A stretch of 64,000 bases of DNA from the NCBI RefSeq assembly GCF_900111355.1, contig NZ_FOHA01000003.1, forward strand, positions 1 to 64,000, in the 5' to 3' direction. The stretch comes from Isobaculum melis. Its GTDB lineage: Bacteria; Bacillota; Bacilli; Lactobacillales; Carnobacteriaceae. How positions within the stretch are numbered: position 1 is the first letter of the stretch; every line of letters starts with the position of its first letter. A program made the position numbers and the translations under genes. Below are positions 1 to 9,327 of this stretch, piece after piece. Under the pieces are notes generated by a model, which did not search any database, was not told the DNA's origin, and saw only the letters and a list, made by a program, of their open reading frames with translations.

Positions 1-241
1 TATTTTCTACATGATAGCTAAATCAAAAGAATACTATAATCTTATTAATTGTAGCATTAAAATACTCATTCACATTATTAACTTCATAAAAAATTACAAC
101 TAAATAATCATTCATACTATCCAATCACATCCATCATAACTCAATAAACAAAGACTTTTATTAAATCCTCAAAATAAAAAAACTTCCAAAATTATCCTTA
201 TAAAAATTATTACATCAAATTTAAACGACTAATCTTTCCTA

Positions 242-297
242 TTGCTTTTCCCCACAAGATTCGCTATATTAAAGATAAGTTTTAGGTTTACCTAAAA
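242..297 (+). promoter_or_regulatory. Promoter and metal-regulator operator upstream of mntR
   Basis: A promoter can be read as TTGCTT (242-247), 17-base spacer, TATATT (265-270). The predicted transcription start falls next to a perfect palindrome, TTTTAGGT-TT-ACCTAAAA, at 280-297. DtxR/MntR-type repressors bind inverted repeats of TTAGG/CCTAA half-sites, so autoregulation by the adjacent regulator is likely. A similar site stands before the second metal transporter at 48256-48271. Bases 1-241 are AT-rich and I see no gene in them. Confidence 0.65.
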
Positions 298-329
298 ATA
301 TTTTCCAGAAAAAGGAGGCATCTATTTAG

Positions 330-983
330 ATGACACCAAATAAAGAAGACTATTTAAAAATGATCTTTGAACTAAATGGCACTTATAAAAAAGTTAGTAA
401 TAAAGAAATTGTTTCAGGACTAAAAGTTTCCGCAGCATCGGTTAGTGAAATGATGACAAAGCTTGTAAAAGGTGGCTATATTACCTATACCCCTTATCAA
501 GGCGTTCAATTAACCGAAACAGGCATCGCTGAAGCTTCTATTCTCATTCGCAAGCATCGTCTTTGGGAAGTATTTCTAGTAGAAAAATTAGGCTACTCTT
601 GGAGCGAAGTCCATGAAGAGGCTGAGTTGCTTGAACATGTTACTTCAAGTACTTTAAGTGAACGCTTAGATGCATTTCTAGGCTTTCCTGAAAAATGTCC
701 TCATGGAGATATGATTCCAAAAGGGACAGTAGTTGTGGATGAAACAGTGACCTACCCCTTATCTGCATTAGAAGTTGGTCAGAAAGCATGTCTCTATAAA
801 GTCATGGATGAAAAAGAATTGCTGGATTATTTAATTGAACTAGATATGCATATTGGCGAAAGCTTTACCTTACTTTCAATTGGCTCATACGAAGGGCCGA
901 TTAAAATCCAAAAAGAGAACTGTGAAATCGTGCATATTAGTCAGAAAGCAGCGCAGCATTTATTTGTTGAACGATTAGCATAA
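330..983 (+). CDS. mntR: DtxR/MntR-family metal-dependent transcriptional regulator (MntR/EfaR/TroR-like)
   Basis: A 217-residue regulator that would bind Mn(II) or Fe(II) and repress metal-uptake genes. The N-terminal 65 residues form a winged helix (KEDYLKMIFEL, then SAASVSEMMTKL, the recognition helix). The central part, rich in His, Glu and Cys (about 75-145), matches the metal-binding and dimerisation domain. The C-terminal 70 residues look like the FeoA/SH3-like domain, so this is the long three-domain type rather than the short Bacillus MntR. A strong AAAGGAGG site precedes the ATG. It sits directly upstream of a metal ABC transporter, and the palindrome at 280-297 suggests it represses itself. 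The metal specificity is inferred from context. Confidence 0.85.
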   Translation: MTPNKEDYLKMIFELNGTYKKVSNKEIVSGLKVSAASVSEMMTKLVKGGYITYTPYQGVQLTETGIAEASILIRKHRLWEVFLVEKLGYSWSEVHEEAELLEHVTSSTLSERLDAFLGFPEKCPHGDMIPKGTVVVDETVTYPLSALEVGQKACLYKVMDEKELLDYLIELDMHIGESFTLLSIGSYEGPIKIQKENCEIVHISQKAAQHLFVERLA

Positions 984-998
984 GGAGTGAGGTCTTTC

Positions 999-1928
999 AT
1001 GAAAAAAATAAGGTTAATAGCAGCCGTTTTGATGTTGTCCTTGCTAGCGATTGGTTGTAGTGGAAAAACTGCTGACTCACAGGATCATGACAAAATAAAT
1101 ATCGTGACGACAACGACTATGCTGACCGATTTGGTACAAACCATTGGTGGCGAACATGTTTCTGTCAAAGGGTTAATGGGAACAGGTGTCGATCCTCACT
1201 TATATCAAGCCAGCGCAGGGGATGTCATCAAAATGCAAGAAGCGGATATGGTGGTTTACACTGGTTTACATTTAGAGGGTAAAATGGGAGATGTTTTTGC
1301 TTCCTTAGATAAGGTTGGAAAAGATGTTATTGCGATTGAAAATGGCTTAGATGAATCCAGATTAATTGTATCAGATGATGATGGTGTCAGCTATGACCCA
1401 CATATTTGGTTTGATGTGGCGAATTGGAAAGCTGCTGCAAAAGAAGTGACAAAAGGACTGATTGCAAAAGATCCTACTAATGAAGCGGACTATCAACAGC
1501 ATTTAACAGACTATTTAGTTGAATTAGATGAATTAGAAATTTATATTGAAAAACGTGTTGCTGAATTATCCGAGGATCAAAGGATTCTAGTAACGGCTCA
1601 TGATGCCTTTGAATACTTTGGACAAGCCTATGATTTTAAAGTAGTAGGTATCCAAGGCATTAGCACAGTTTCAGAAGCAGGGACAGGTGATGTCAGTGAA
1701 ATGGCCAATTTTATTGTGAAACATCATGTCAAAGCAATCTTTGTAGAATCCTCTGTCTCACCAAAAACCATTCAAGCCTTACAAGCTGCTGTTAAGGCAA
1801 AAGGTGCAGCGATTGAAATTGGTGGCGAGCTTTACTCTGATTCATTAGGAGATAAGCAATCTGGGGATGAAACCTATATTAAAACATTCAAAAAAAATGT
1901 CGATATTATTGTCGATTCATTGAAATAA
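999..1928 (+). CDS. Metal ABC transporter substrate-binding lipoprotein (TroA/MntA-like)
   Basis: Extracellular lipoprotein that captures Mn(II) or Zn(II) for the transporter encoded by the next three genes. The start is the ATG at 999, nine bases after AAGGAGTG; an upstream in-frame GTG overlaps that ribosome site and is unlikely. The signal peptide ends in the lipobox LAIGC (Cys20). The cluster A-I (ZnuA/TroA) fold is recognisable, and the four metal ligands can be placed at His67 (DPHLY), His135 (DPHIW), His201 (TAHDAF) and Asp281 (YSDSLG). This His3-Asp set resembles TroA, unlike the His2-Glu-Asp set in the second system at 49873. It lies in an operon with mntR (15-base gap). Confidence 0.9.
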   Translation: MKKIRLIAAVLMLSLLAIGCSGKTADSQDHDKINIVTTTTMLTDLVQTIGGEHVSVKGLMGTGVDPHLYQASAGDVIKMQEADMVVYTGLHLEGKMGDVFASLDKVGKDVIAIENGLDESRLIVSDDDGVSYDPHIWFDVANWKAAAKEVTKGLIAKDPTNEADYQQHLTDYLVELDELEIYIEKRVAELSEDQRILVTAHDAFEYFGQAYDFKVVGIQGISTVSEAGTGDVSEMANFIVKHHVKAIFVESSVSPKTIQALQAAVKAKGAAIEIGGELYSDSLGDKQSGDETYIKTFKKNVDIIVDSLK

Positions 1929-1940
1929 GGAGGAATTGGG

Positions 1941-2699
1941 TTGAAGAAAGAGAATCCAGTTGTTACAATCAAGCATTTAACAGTCGCATATGACTTACAG
2001 CCAGTCTTATGGAATGTCAACTTAGCGATTCCACGAGGCCACTTAATGGCTATTGTGGGACCAAATGGTGCAGGAAAATCCACTTTAATTAAAGCGATTA
2101 TGGAGCTATTAAAACCAGTAGCAGGAGAGATTACTTTTGACTTAGGTGAGCACTTATCTAAAAAAGAAGAGCGCAACTTAATTGGTTATGTACCTCAAAA
2201 CGGAAGTGTCGACTGGGATTTTCCAGCAACCGTTTTAGATGTGGTTTTAATGGGGCGATATGGGCACCTTGGTTGGATGAAGCGACCAAAAGAGGCGGAC
2301 TATGCTTTATCTAGAGAAATGTTAAAACGTGTGGGCATGGAAACCTATGAAAATCGTCAAATTAGTCAATTATCTGGTGGACAAAAACAGCGGGTATTCT
2401 TAGCCCGTGCCTTGGTTCAACAGCCAGACATTTACTTTATGGATGAACCTTTTCAAGGAGTAGATGCGCAAACGGAAAAAACAATTGTGGCTTTGTTAAA
2501 GGATTTAAAAAAAGCTGGAAAAACGGTTGTGGTGGTCCATCATGATTTACAAACCGTCCCCACTTATTTTGATGATGTGACACTTATTAATCGTGAAGTG
2601 ATTGAAAGCGGTCCAGTAGAAACTATTTTTACAGAAGAAAATTTAGCAAAAACTTATCAAAAAGAAGCAAATGAAGTAAGAGAGGAGCTGGTTGAATGA
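1941..2699 (+). CDS. Metal ABC transporter ATP-binding protein (TroB/MntB-like)
   Basis: Cytoplasmic ATPase that powers the metal importer. It starts at TTG after an AAGGAGG site. Visible motifs are Walker A GPNGAGKST (about 40-48), the Q-loop region VPQNGSVDWDFP, the signature LSGGQKQR, Walker B IYFMDEP and the switch histidine in VVHHD. The VPQ..VDWDFP..DVVLMGRYG stretch is typical of Mn/Zn/Fe chelate-type ATPases. Its stop overlaps the start of the first permease gene, indicating translational coupling. Confidence 0.92.
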   Translation: MKKENPVVTIKHLTVAYDLQPVLWNVNLAIPRGHLMAIVGPNGAGKSTLIKAIMELLKPVAGEITFDLGEHLSKKEERNLIGYVPQNGSVDWDFPATVLDVVLMGRYGHLGWMKRPKEADYALSREMLKRVGMETYENRQISQLSGGQKQRVFLARALVQQPDIYFMDEPFQGVDAQTEKTIVALLKDLKKAGKTVVVVHHDLQTVPTYFDDVTLINREVIESGPVETIFTEENLAKTYQKEANEVREELVE

Positions 2700-3616
2700 G
2701 CTCATTGATTCAGCTGTTTTCTGATTATACCTTGCAAATTGTGGCACTAGGATCTGGTGTATTAGGTTTACTAAGTGGCGTGATTGGGAGTTTTGCTGTT
2801 TTAAGAAAACAAAGCTTGTTAGGCGATGCGATTTCTCATGCTGCCTTGCCAGGAATCTGTTTAGCTTTTATGCTAACAGGCATTAAAAGTTCAGAAGTCT
2901 TATTGCTAGGTGCCTTGATTTCTGGCTTAATTGGGACATTTTTTATTATTAAAATTGTCAATTATTCTAACATTAAGTATGATAACGCATTAGCTTTTAT
3001 TTTATCGATTTTCTTTGGTTTAGGTCTGGTTTTGCTGACATATATTCAAAAACTACCGAATGCGAACCAAGCAGGCTTAAAAAACTTTATCTTTGGGCAA
3101 TCCTCCGCACTCTTAATTCAAGATGTCGAATGGATGATTGGCATTGGTAGTGTGATGTTAGTGTTAGTTTTTCTTTTTTGGAAAGAATTTAAATTATTAG
3201 CCTTTGATGAAGTTTTTGCTGAAAGTATTGGTTTTTCGACACAAAAAATTAATTTGTTGCTCTCAGGAATGATTGTCTTAACCATTATCTTAGGGCTACA
3301 AACAGTTGGCGTTGTATTAATGAGTGCCTTATTAATTGGCCCTGCTGTAGCAGCTAGACAATGGACCAATCGTTTAAATATTATGGTATTTTTAGCTGCT
3401 ATTTTTGGCTCAGTTTCAGGTATCGTAGGAACAGTAATCAGCTCAGTAGTCACTAAAATGCCAACAGGACCAACCATTGTTTTGGTTTTAAGTATGATCG
3501 TCTTATTTAGTTTATTATTTGCACCCGGTCGTGGGATGATTTGGACACTTTATTTAAGAAATAGACAAAAGCATTATTTAAAAGAGAAGTTAAAAACAGA
3601 GGAGGGCGCTGCATGA
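2696..3616 (+). CDS. Metal ABC transporter permease 1 (TroC-like)
   Basis: Membrane subunit of the ABC-3 family with eight or nine hydrophobic segments spread over 306 residues. The conserved RKQSLLGDAISHAALPG stretch near the N-terminus is the family hallmark, and AFDEVFAESIG matches the coupling-helix region that contacts the ATPase. It overlaps the ATPase gene by four bases (ATGA) and the next permease by four bases. Two different permeases in one operon make the transporter TroABCD-like, likely a heterodimeric channel. Confidence 0.9.
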   Translation: MSSLIQLFSDYTLQIVALGSGVLGLLSGVIGSFAVLRKQSLLGDAISHAALPGICLAFMLTGIKSSEVLLLGALISGLIGTFFIIKIVNYSNIKYDNALAFILSIFFGLGLVLLTYIQKLPNANQAGLKNFIFGQSSALLIQDVEWMIGIGSVMLVLVFLFWKEFKLLAFDEVFAESIGFSTQKINLLLSGMIVLTIILGLQTVGVVLMSALLIGPAVAARQWTNRLNIMVFLAAIFGSVSGIVGTVISSVVTKMPTGPTIVLVLSMIVLFSLLFAPGRGMIWTLYLRNRQKHYLKEKLKTEEGAA

Positions 3617-4524
3617 ACAATCCAGCATTAGAAATTCAAATCATTGCCGTGATTGTTGCGGTAGCCTGCGCTTTACCTGGTGTTTTCTTAGTCTTAAGAG
3701 GAATGGCAATGATGGCAGATGCCATTACACACACAATTTTATTAGGCATTGTGATGGCTTTCTTTGTTACTGAGGATTTATCTTCTCCTTATTTAATTCT
3801 TGGGGCAGCCTTAATGGGTGTTTTTACAGTTTGGTTAACAGAATTATTACACCAAACAAAGCTCTTGGGAAAAGATGCTTCAATTGGTGTTGTTTTTCCC
3901 TTGCTTTTTAGCATTGCGATTATTCTGATTTCTCGTTATGCAGGATCGGTTCACTTAGATACAGATTCAGTGTTACTTGGCGAATTAGCATTTGCACCAT
4001 TTGATCGCTTGCTTGTTTTTGGAGTAGATATTGGGGCGAAAGCCATTTATGTGATGGGGATTATCTTACTGATTGCAGTCATAGCTGTAATTGTGTTCTT
4101 CAAAGAATTACAAATTGCCACTTTTGATCCAGCTTTAGCTGCTGCTTTAGGCTTTTCACCAGTGTTGATCCATTATGGCTTAATGACAATGGTTTCAGTC
4201 ACAGCAGTAGGTGCTTTTGAAGCAGTAGGCTCCATTTTAGTCGTTGCTTTTATGGTAGGCCCACCGATTACAGCCTATCTGTTAACCAATCATTTAAAGA
4301 AAATGTTGGTCATTAGTGCAGGAATTGGTGCTTTCAATGGGATTGTTGGCTTCCAATTAGCGATGCTAGCAGATGTCTCGATTGCTGGAATGATGGCAGT
4401 TGTAACTGGCTTGGTCTTTTTGCTAGTCTTTATTATCGCACCAGAAAAAGGACTATATACAGGAATGAAACGTCGTAAAATGCAGAAAAAAGAATTTGAA
4501 AAGGCATTAAAAAACCTGTTATAA
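3613..4524 (+). CDS. Metal ABC transporter permease 2 (TroD-like)
   Basis: Second ABC-3 family permease, 303 residues, with about eight membrane spans and the same hallmark region (RGMAMMADAITHTILLG). The stretch ATFDPALAAALGFSP is the likely ATPase-contacting loop. The C-terminus is very basic and lysine-rich. It overlaps the first permease gene by four bases and closes the mntR-troABCD-type operon. No clear terminator follows; transcription may continue into the small gene at 4563. Confidence 0.9.
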   Translation: MNNPALEIQIIAVIVAVACALPGVFLVLRGMAMMADAITHTILLGIVMAFFVTEDLSSPYLILGAALMGVFTVWLTELLHQTKLLGKDASIGVVFPLLFSIAIILISRYAGSVHLDTDSVLLGELAFAPFDRLLVFGVDIGAKAIYVMGIILLIAVIAVIVFFKELQIATFDPALAAALGFSPVLIHYGLMTMVSVTAVGAFEAVGSILVVAFMVGPPITAYLLTNHLKKMLVISAGIGAFNGIVGFQLAMLADVSIAGMMAVVTGLVFLLVFIIAPEKGLYTGMKRRKMQKKEFEKALKNLL

Positions 4525-4562
4525 GAAAATGTATCCAATACTAAATGAGGACTGATGCTTAA

Positions 4563-4880
4563 ATGAAGGTTATGACAGTTTGTGGTAGTTTAACATTTAA
4601 AGATGAGATAATGAAAGTAGCTGTGGAAATGGAATTGAGAGGACATGTAGTATTGACTCCAATCATTCCAGCAAATCATGCCAAGGATGCTTTTTCTGAA
4701 GCAGAATTAAAGATACTTGGAAAAATGCACAAAGAGAAAATAAAGCTATCCGATGGGATATTCGTTGTCAATGTAAACAGTTATATAGGAAATAGTACAA
4801 AAAGTGAAATAGAATTTGCTAAATCATTAAATAAAGAGATTATATATTATACTGATTTAATAGAAGAACATTTAATCTAA
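4563..4880 (+). CDS. Small conserved protein with a nucleoside 2-deoxyribosyltransferase-like fold (tentative)
   Basis: A 105-residue soluble protein. The pattern MKVMTVCGSLTFKDEI.. at the N-terminus, KIKLSDGIFVVN in the middle and YIGNSTKSEIEFAKSLNKEIIYY at the end resembles small nucleoside 2-deoxyribosyltransferase-like or DUF4406-like Rossmann proteins. I cannot name a substrate. It follows the metal transporter genes after 38 bases and is closed by a strong terminator at 4885, so it may be the last gene of that transcript. No functional link to metal transport is visible. Confidence 0.6.
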   Translation: MKVMTVCGSLTFKDEIMKVAVEMELRGHVVLTPIIPANHAKDAFSEAELKILGKMHKEKIKLSDGIFVVNVNSYIGNSTKSEIEFAKSLNKEIIYYTDLIEEHLI

Positions 4881-4884
4881 TAGT

Positions 4885-4929
4885 AGCAAAAATCCATATC
4901 AAAAATTGATATGGATTTTTGCTGTTTTT
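4885..4929 (+). terminator. Rho-independent terminator after the 4563 gene
   Basis: A perfect long stem (4885-4902 with 4906-4923, loop of three bases) is followed by a run of T. The stem carries a T-run on both strands, so it can also stop transcripts from the minus-strand gene that ends at 4973. Confidence 0.85.
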
Positions 4930-4972
4930 TGAAAAGTATTCACTGCTATCATTAGTCGTGTACACGATTTAA

Positions 4973-5422
4973 TCATGCATTCCAATGATATTCATCCGTC
5001 ACGATAATCTGATGTTTTTTCAATAAAGCAGCAGTTAATCCATTACCAATTATTTTATGCCCAGAAAAAGTCCCATCATATACCATCTCACTCCCACAAG
5101 AAGGACTATTCGCTTTTAAAATCACTGTTTTAATCCCATGCTTTTTAAGGGCTGCTAAAGTAGCCAGCGCACCATTTTTAAATGCTTCTGTCACATCTTT
5201 ACCTGAAATTGTCAGCACTTTAGCTGAACCATTCCACACATCCTCAGCAGAACCGCCCACAATCTCAGCAGGCTCACGAGGTGTCGCAAGACCTCCAAGC
5301 ACTTCTGGACAAAAAGCGACTGCTTGTTCATTTTGAATCAATCTTTTTATTTCTTCAACCGTATTTGCTTGTCCATCATACCGACAAGGACATCCCGCCA
5401 AACAGGCACTAACACCAATCAT
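4973..5422 (-). CDS. DUF523 protein, TudS-like (putative iron-sulfur thiouracil desulfurase)
   Basis: A 149-residue protein of the DUF523 family. Characterised members (TudS) carry a [4Fe-4S] cluster and remove sulfur from 2-thiouracil. The conserved cysteines are visible: SACLAGCPCRYDG (Cys7, Cys11, Cys13), FCPE (Cys38-Glu40) and NSPSCG (Cys109). The start ATG follows GAGGAG on the minus strand. It is a single gene convergent with the metal operon and divergent from hrcA. The exact substrate here is inferred from the family; many DUF523 proteins are uncharacterised. Confidence 0.72.
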   Translation of the reverse strand: MIGVSACLAGCPCRYDGQANTVEEIKRLIQNEQAVAFCPEVLGGLATPREPAEIVGGSAEDVWNGSAKVLTISGKDVTEAFKNGALATLAALKKHGIKTVILKANSPSCGSEMVYDGTFSGHKIIGNGLTAALLKKHQIIVTDEYHWNA

Positions 5423-5569
5423 GATAATCTCCTCATTTTCGTTTTAGCTTTTCTTTGAATCATTATAACAAAAATAATGAAGAAAGTAGCAGAAATCGTG
5501 AAAAAAGCTACAAATCGTGATTTTTTTTTAAGATTCTCACTTTTTTTATTATTTTTTAAGCTTTAATCG

Positions 5570-5634
5570 TTGACAAAGCCTAAGATATTTGTTAATTTAT
5601 GAGTATGTTAGCACTCGATGTTGTTAAGTGCTAA
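5570..5634 (+). promoter_or_regulatory. Heat-shock promoter with CIRCE operator for HrcA
   Basis: A strong promoter reads TTGACA (5570-5575), 17-base spacer, TAATTT (5593-5598). Immediately downstream lies a CIRCE element at 5608-5634: TTAGCACTC, nine bases, AAGTGCTAA. The second half-site differs from the consensus GAGTGCTAA by one base (A for G). HrcA binding here would repress the whole hrcA-grpE-dnaK-dnaJ operon. No second CIRCE stands directly before dnaK. Confidence 0.92.
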
Positions 5635-5647
5635 AAGGGGTGATCAG

Positions 5648-6688
5648 ATGTTAACAGAAAGACAAGTATTGATTCTAGAATCAATCATTCGGTTCTATAC
5701 TGAAACAGGACATCCTGTTGGGTCTAAGACGTTGATGAATGAGTTAAGCCTGCCTTTTAGTTCTGCTACGATTCGAAATGAAATGAGCCGACTTGAGGAG
5801 TTAGGTTTTATTGAAAAGACCCATTCTTCATCAGGCCGTATTCCTTCAGTGAAAGGCTATCGTTTCTATGTAGACTATTTGATTTCACCTGAGCAGTTGC
5901 CTGCCCAGGAGGTTGCAAAAATTCGTTCAGCATTTGGACCTAGATACCATGAGCTAGACGAAATTGTGTCGCAATCAGCGAATATTTTATCAGAGCTAAC
6001 AAACTACACAGCGATTCTTTTAGGACCGAAAATGCAAGAGAATAAGTTAACTGGCTTTAGATTAGTACCATTAAGTGAACATCAAGCGATGGCCATTTTG
6101 GTCACCGATCAAGCCCATGTTGAAAATCGGACATTTACGATTCCACCTGGGATGAAGCTAGCAGATTTAGAAACCATTGTGAAAATCTTTAATGACCAAT
6201 TGATTGGCTTACCATTAACTGAGGTTTTCAAGAAAATCAATGTCGAAATACCACAAATTTTAGCACGACATCTCCATACCGATTCAGATCTTTTTGTTGA
6301 TGTGTTTGGCAATATTATCACACATACAATAAGAGAACGATTTTATGTCGGTGGCAAAATGAACCTGTTAAACTTTTCAGAATTTCAAGATATCGAAAAG
6401 TTTAAATCCATTTATTCACTAATGGATGAAGGAAACAATTTAAGAACATTGATTTCAAGAAAGTCTGATGGGATTCATGTGAAAATTGGACAAGAATTAA
6501 ACAATGACCTATTTTCTGACTTTAGTTTAATCACTGCAACCTATCAAGTTGTGGGACATGGTGAAGGAATGATTGCACTACTTGGTCCGACCAGTATGCC
6601 TTATTCCAAAATGCTAGGACTAGTAGATACATTTAGAAATGAGCTAGCGGATAAAGTGAGCGATTACTATCGCTTCTTAGAAGAATAG
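5648..6688 (+). CDS. hrcA: Heat-inducible transcription repressor HrcA
   Basis: Repressor of class I heat-shock genes that binds CIRCE and depends on the chaperonin for folding. The start ATG at 5648 follows AAAGGGGTG; the upstream in-frame ATG at 5618 lies inside CIRCE and has no ribosome site, so I reject it. The resulting 346 residues match the family. The N-terminal winged helix (MLTERQVLILESIIRFY.., SSATIRNEMSRLEELGFI) is followed by the GAF-like and inserted dimerisation domains. It is the first gene of the grpE-dnaK-dnaJ operon. Confidence 0.96.
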   Translation: MLTERQVLILESIIRFYTETGHPVGSKTLMNELSLPFSSATIRNEMSRLEELGFIEKTHSSSGRIPSVKGYRFYVDYLISPEQLPAQEVAKIRSAFGPRYHELDEIVSQSANILSELTNYTAILLGPKMQENKLTGFRLVPLSEHQAMAILVTDQAHVENRTFTIPPGMKLADLETIVKIFNDQLIGLPLTEVFKKINVEIPQILARHLHTDSDLFVDVFGNIITHTIRERFYVGGKMNLLNFSEFQDIEKFKSIYSLMDEGNNLRTLISRKSDGIHVKIGQELNNDLFSDFSLITATYQVVGHGEGMIALLGPTSMPYSKMLGLVDTFRNELADKVSDYYRFLEE

Positions 6689-6709
6689 CAACATAAGGAG
6701 GAAACGCTT

Positions 6710-7282
6710 GTGTCAAAGAAAAAAACACATGAAGAAACACAAAATGAAGAAGAAGTAGTAGCAGAAATCCAACCTGAGGCTGATGTAGAAACAGCAGAAG
6801 AAGTGGACAATAAAGAAGAAGCTACTAAAAAAACAGAATTGGAAGTTGCACAAGAAGCACTTGCTGCCTCAGAAGAACGTTATCTTCGTTTACAAGCTGA
6901 TGTTGCGAATATTCGTAAACGTACCCAGCAAGATAGAGAAGATGCTGCAAAGTATCGTTCTCAAACACTAGCGATGGAATTACTTCCAGTGCTAGATAAC
7001 CTAGAGCGTGCTTTAGCCATTGAAGTCAGTGATGAAGCGGGTGAAAGCCTTAAAAAAGGGATTGAAATGACCTTAGAAAGCTTCTTAGCAGCACTTAAAA
7101 AAGAAGGCATTGAAGAAATTCCTTCATTAGGAGAAGTTTTTGATCCTAATTTGCATCAGGCCGTTCAAACACAGCCTGCAACTGAAGATCAAGCAAAAGA
7201 CACAGTTGTCTCAGTATTCCAAAAAGGGTATACGATTAAAGACCGTGTGTTACGCCATGCAATGGTTGTCGTCGCACAATAA
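6710..7282 (+). CDS. grpE: Nucleotide exchange factor GrpE
   Basis: Co-chaperone that releases ADP from DnaK. It starts at GTG after AAGGAGG. The first 55 residues are an acidic, Glu-rich disordered tail, followed by a long coiled coil (about 60-120) and a C-terminal beta domain with VFDPNLHQAVQ and GYTIKDRVLRHAMVVV, which are family signatures. The 190-residue length is usual for Firmicutes. It lies 21 bases after hrcA. Confidence 0.96.
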   Translation: MSKKKTHEETQNEEEVVAEIQPEADVETAEEVDNKEEATKKTELEVAQEALAASEERYLRLQADVANIRKRTQQDREDAAKYRSQTLAMELLPVLDNLERALAIEVSDEAGESLKKGIEMTLESFLAALKKEGIEEIPSLGEVFDPNLHQAVQTQPATEDQAKDTVVSVFQKGYTIKDRVLRHAMVVVAQ

Positions 7283-7347
7283 AAAAAGATGTCTCTGCAA
7301 ACTCTGTTTGCATTAAAAAAAATAAACTAAAAAAGAGGTAATGTAAA

Positions 7348-9180
7348 ATGAGTAAAATTATCGGAATTGACTTAGGAACAACAAACTCAGCAGTAGCAGT
7401 ATTAGAAGGTGGGGAAGCAAAAATTATCCCTAACCGTGCTGATGATAGCAATACAACACCATCAGTTGTGGCATTTAAAGATGGTGAACGTCAAGTCGGG
7501 AAAATTGCAAAAAACCAAGCAGTAACAAACCCTAACACAATCAGTTCAGTTAAACGTCATATTGGCGAAACTGGCTATAAAGTAAATGTTGAAGGAAAAG
7601 ACTACACACCACAAGAAATTTCAGCGATTATCTTACAATATCTAAAAGGATATGCTGAAGATTATTTAGGCGAAACTGTATCAAAAGCAGTGATTACAGT
7701 TCCAGCTTACTTTAATGATGCACAACGTCAAGCAACAAAAGACGCTGGTAAAATTGCAGGATTAGAAGTAGAACGTATCATTAACGAACCAACTGCAGCA
7801 GCATTAGCTTATGGGATGGATAAAACAGATCAAGATGAAAAAATCTTAGTATTTGACCTTGGTGGTGGTACATTTGACGTATCAATCCTTGAATTAGGTG
7901 ATGGCGTATTTGATGTATTAGCAACAGCAGGAGATAACCACTTAGGTGGAGATGACTTCGATAATAAAATTGTAGATTATATGGTTTCTGAATTCAAAAA
8001 ACAAAATGCCATTGATTTATCACAAGATAAAATGGCTTTACAACGTTTGAAAGATGCAGCAGAAGATGCTAAAAAAACACTTTCAGGTGCAGCTTCAGCA
8101 AACATTAACTTACCATTTATTACAGCAGGTCCTGCAGGTCCAATTCACTTCCAAATGGACTTAACAAAAGCTAAATTTGATGAAATCACATCAGACTTAG
8201 TAGAGCGTACAAAAATTCCAGTTCGCCAAGCATTAAAAGACGCTGGTTTATCACAATCTGATATTGACCAAGTCATCCTAGTTGGTGGATCAACACGTAT
8301 TCCAGCAGTTGTTGAAGCAGTACGTAAAGAAACTGGTAAAGAACCTAATAAATCAGTAAACCCAGATGAAGTAGTTGCAATGGGTGCTGCAATCCAAGGT
8401 GGCGTTATCACAGGTGATGTGAAAGATATCGTTTTACTTGATGTCACACCATTATCACTTGGTATTGAAACAATGGGTGGCGTATTTACACAATTAATTG
8501 AACGTAATACAACAATCCCAACAACTAAATCACAAGTCTTCTCAACAGCAGCTGATAACCAACCAGCAGTTGATGTACACGTCTTACAAGGTGAACGTCC
8601 AATGGCAGCAGATAACAAAACTTTAGGTCGTTTCCAATTAACAGATATTCCAGCAGCACCACGTGGTGTTCCTCAAATCGAAGTATCATTTGATATTGAT
8701 AAAAATGGTATCGTAAATGTTCGTGCAAAAGATTTAGGCACAAACAAAGAACAAACCATTACCATTAAATCATCTTCAGGTTTATCTGATGAAGAAATCG
8801 AACGCATGGTAAAAGATGCTGAAGCAAATGCGGATGCCGATAAAGCACGTAAAGAAGAAGTTGATTTACGTAATGATGTTGATCAATTATTGTTCAGCGT
8901 TGACAAAACATTAGGTGAATTAGAAGGTAAAGTGGATGCTGAAGAAGTTCAAAAAGCAGAAGCAGCGCGTGATGAATTAAAAGCAGCAGTTGAAGCTAAC
9001 GACATCGAAGGCATGAAAACAAAACGTGATGCATTGAATGAAATCGTTCAAGCATTAACAGTTAAATTATATGAACAAGCTGCACAAGCGCAAGCAGAAG
9101 CAAATCCAGAGGCAGCTCAAAGCGGTGCAGATGATACTGTGGAAGCTGACTTTGAAGAAATTAACGACGACGAAAAATAA
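7348..9180 (+). CDS. dnaK: Chaperone protein DnaK (Hsp70)
   Basis: ATP-dependent chaperone, 610 residues. The Hsp70 signatures are all present: [14 protein letters not shown] at the N-terminus, IFDLGGG-type motif [14 protein letters not shown] (about 170) and [13 protein letters not shown] (about 310). The substrate-binding beta domain and a helical lid follow, with a poorly conserved acidic tail ending EEINDDEK. Codon use is strongly biased, as expected for a highly expressed gene. The 65-base gap after grpE contains a small hairpin with arms GCAAAC/GTTTGC, possibly an mRNA processing or stability element. Confidence 0.98.
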   Translation: MSKIIGIDLGTTNSAVAVLEGGEAKIIPNRADDSNTTPSVVAFKDGERQVGKIAKNQAVTNPNTISSVKRHIGETGYKVNVEGKDYTPQEISAIILQYLKGYAEDYLGETVSKAVITVPAYFNDAQRQATKDAGKIAGLEVERIINEPTAAALAYGMDKTDQDEKILVFDLGGGTFDVSILELGDGVFDVLATAGDNHLGGDDFDNKIVDYMVSEFKKQNAIDLSQDKMALQRLKDAAEDAKKTLSGAASANINLPFITAGPAGPIHFQMDLTKAKFDEITSDLVERTKIPVRQALKDAGLSQSDIDQVILVGGSTRIPAVVEAVRKETGKEPNKSVNPDEVVAMGAAIQGGVITGDVKDIVLLDVTPLSLGIETMGGVFTQLIERNTTIPTTKSQVFSTAADNQPAVDVHVLQGERPMAADNKTLGRFQLTDIPAAPRGVPQIEVSFDIDKNGIVNVRAKDLGTNKEQTITIKSSSGLSDEEIERMVKDAEANADADKARKEEVDLRNDVDQLLFSVDKTLGELEGKVDAEEVQKAEAARDELKAAVEANDIEGMKTKRDALNEIVQALTVKLYEQAAQAQAEANPEAAQSGADDTVEADFEEINDDEK

Positions 9181-9208
9181 GCAACTTTTTGACGTCTTGA
9201 AAGGAGGA

Positions 9209-9242
9209 GCCAAAGCTGAAAATGCTTTTGGCTTTTTCTTTC
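9209..9242 (+). terminator. Hairpin with T-run between dnaK and dnaJ
   Basis: Stem GCCAAAGC (9209-9216) pairs with GCTTTTGGC (9224-9232), followed by TTTTTCTTTC. It looks like a partial terminator that would lower dnaJ transcription relative to dnaK. Confidence 0.65.
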
Positions 9243-9327
9243 GAATATGGTATGCTTTGAAAGGTAAAGAAAACGAACATTGATGTCATAATGAGCATCT
9301 TATATGAAACAAACAGGAGGGAAATAA

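Noticed and set aside
5618-5647. Upstream ATG for hrcA
   Set aside because: It lies inside CIRCE and has no ribosome site; the ATG at 5648 is well placed and gives the normal HrcA N-terminus.
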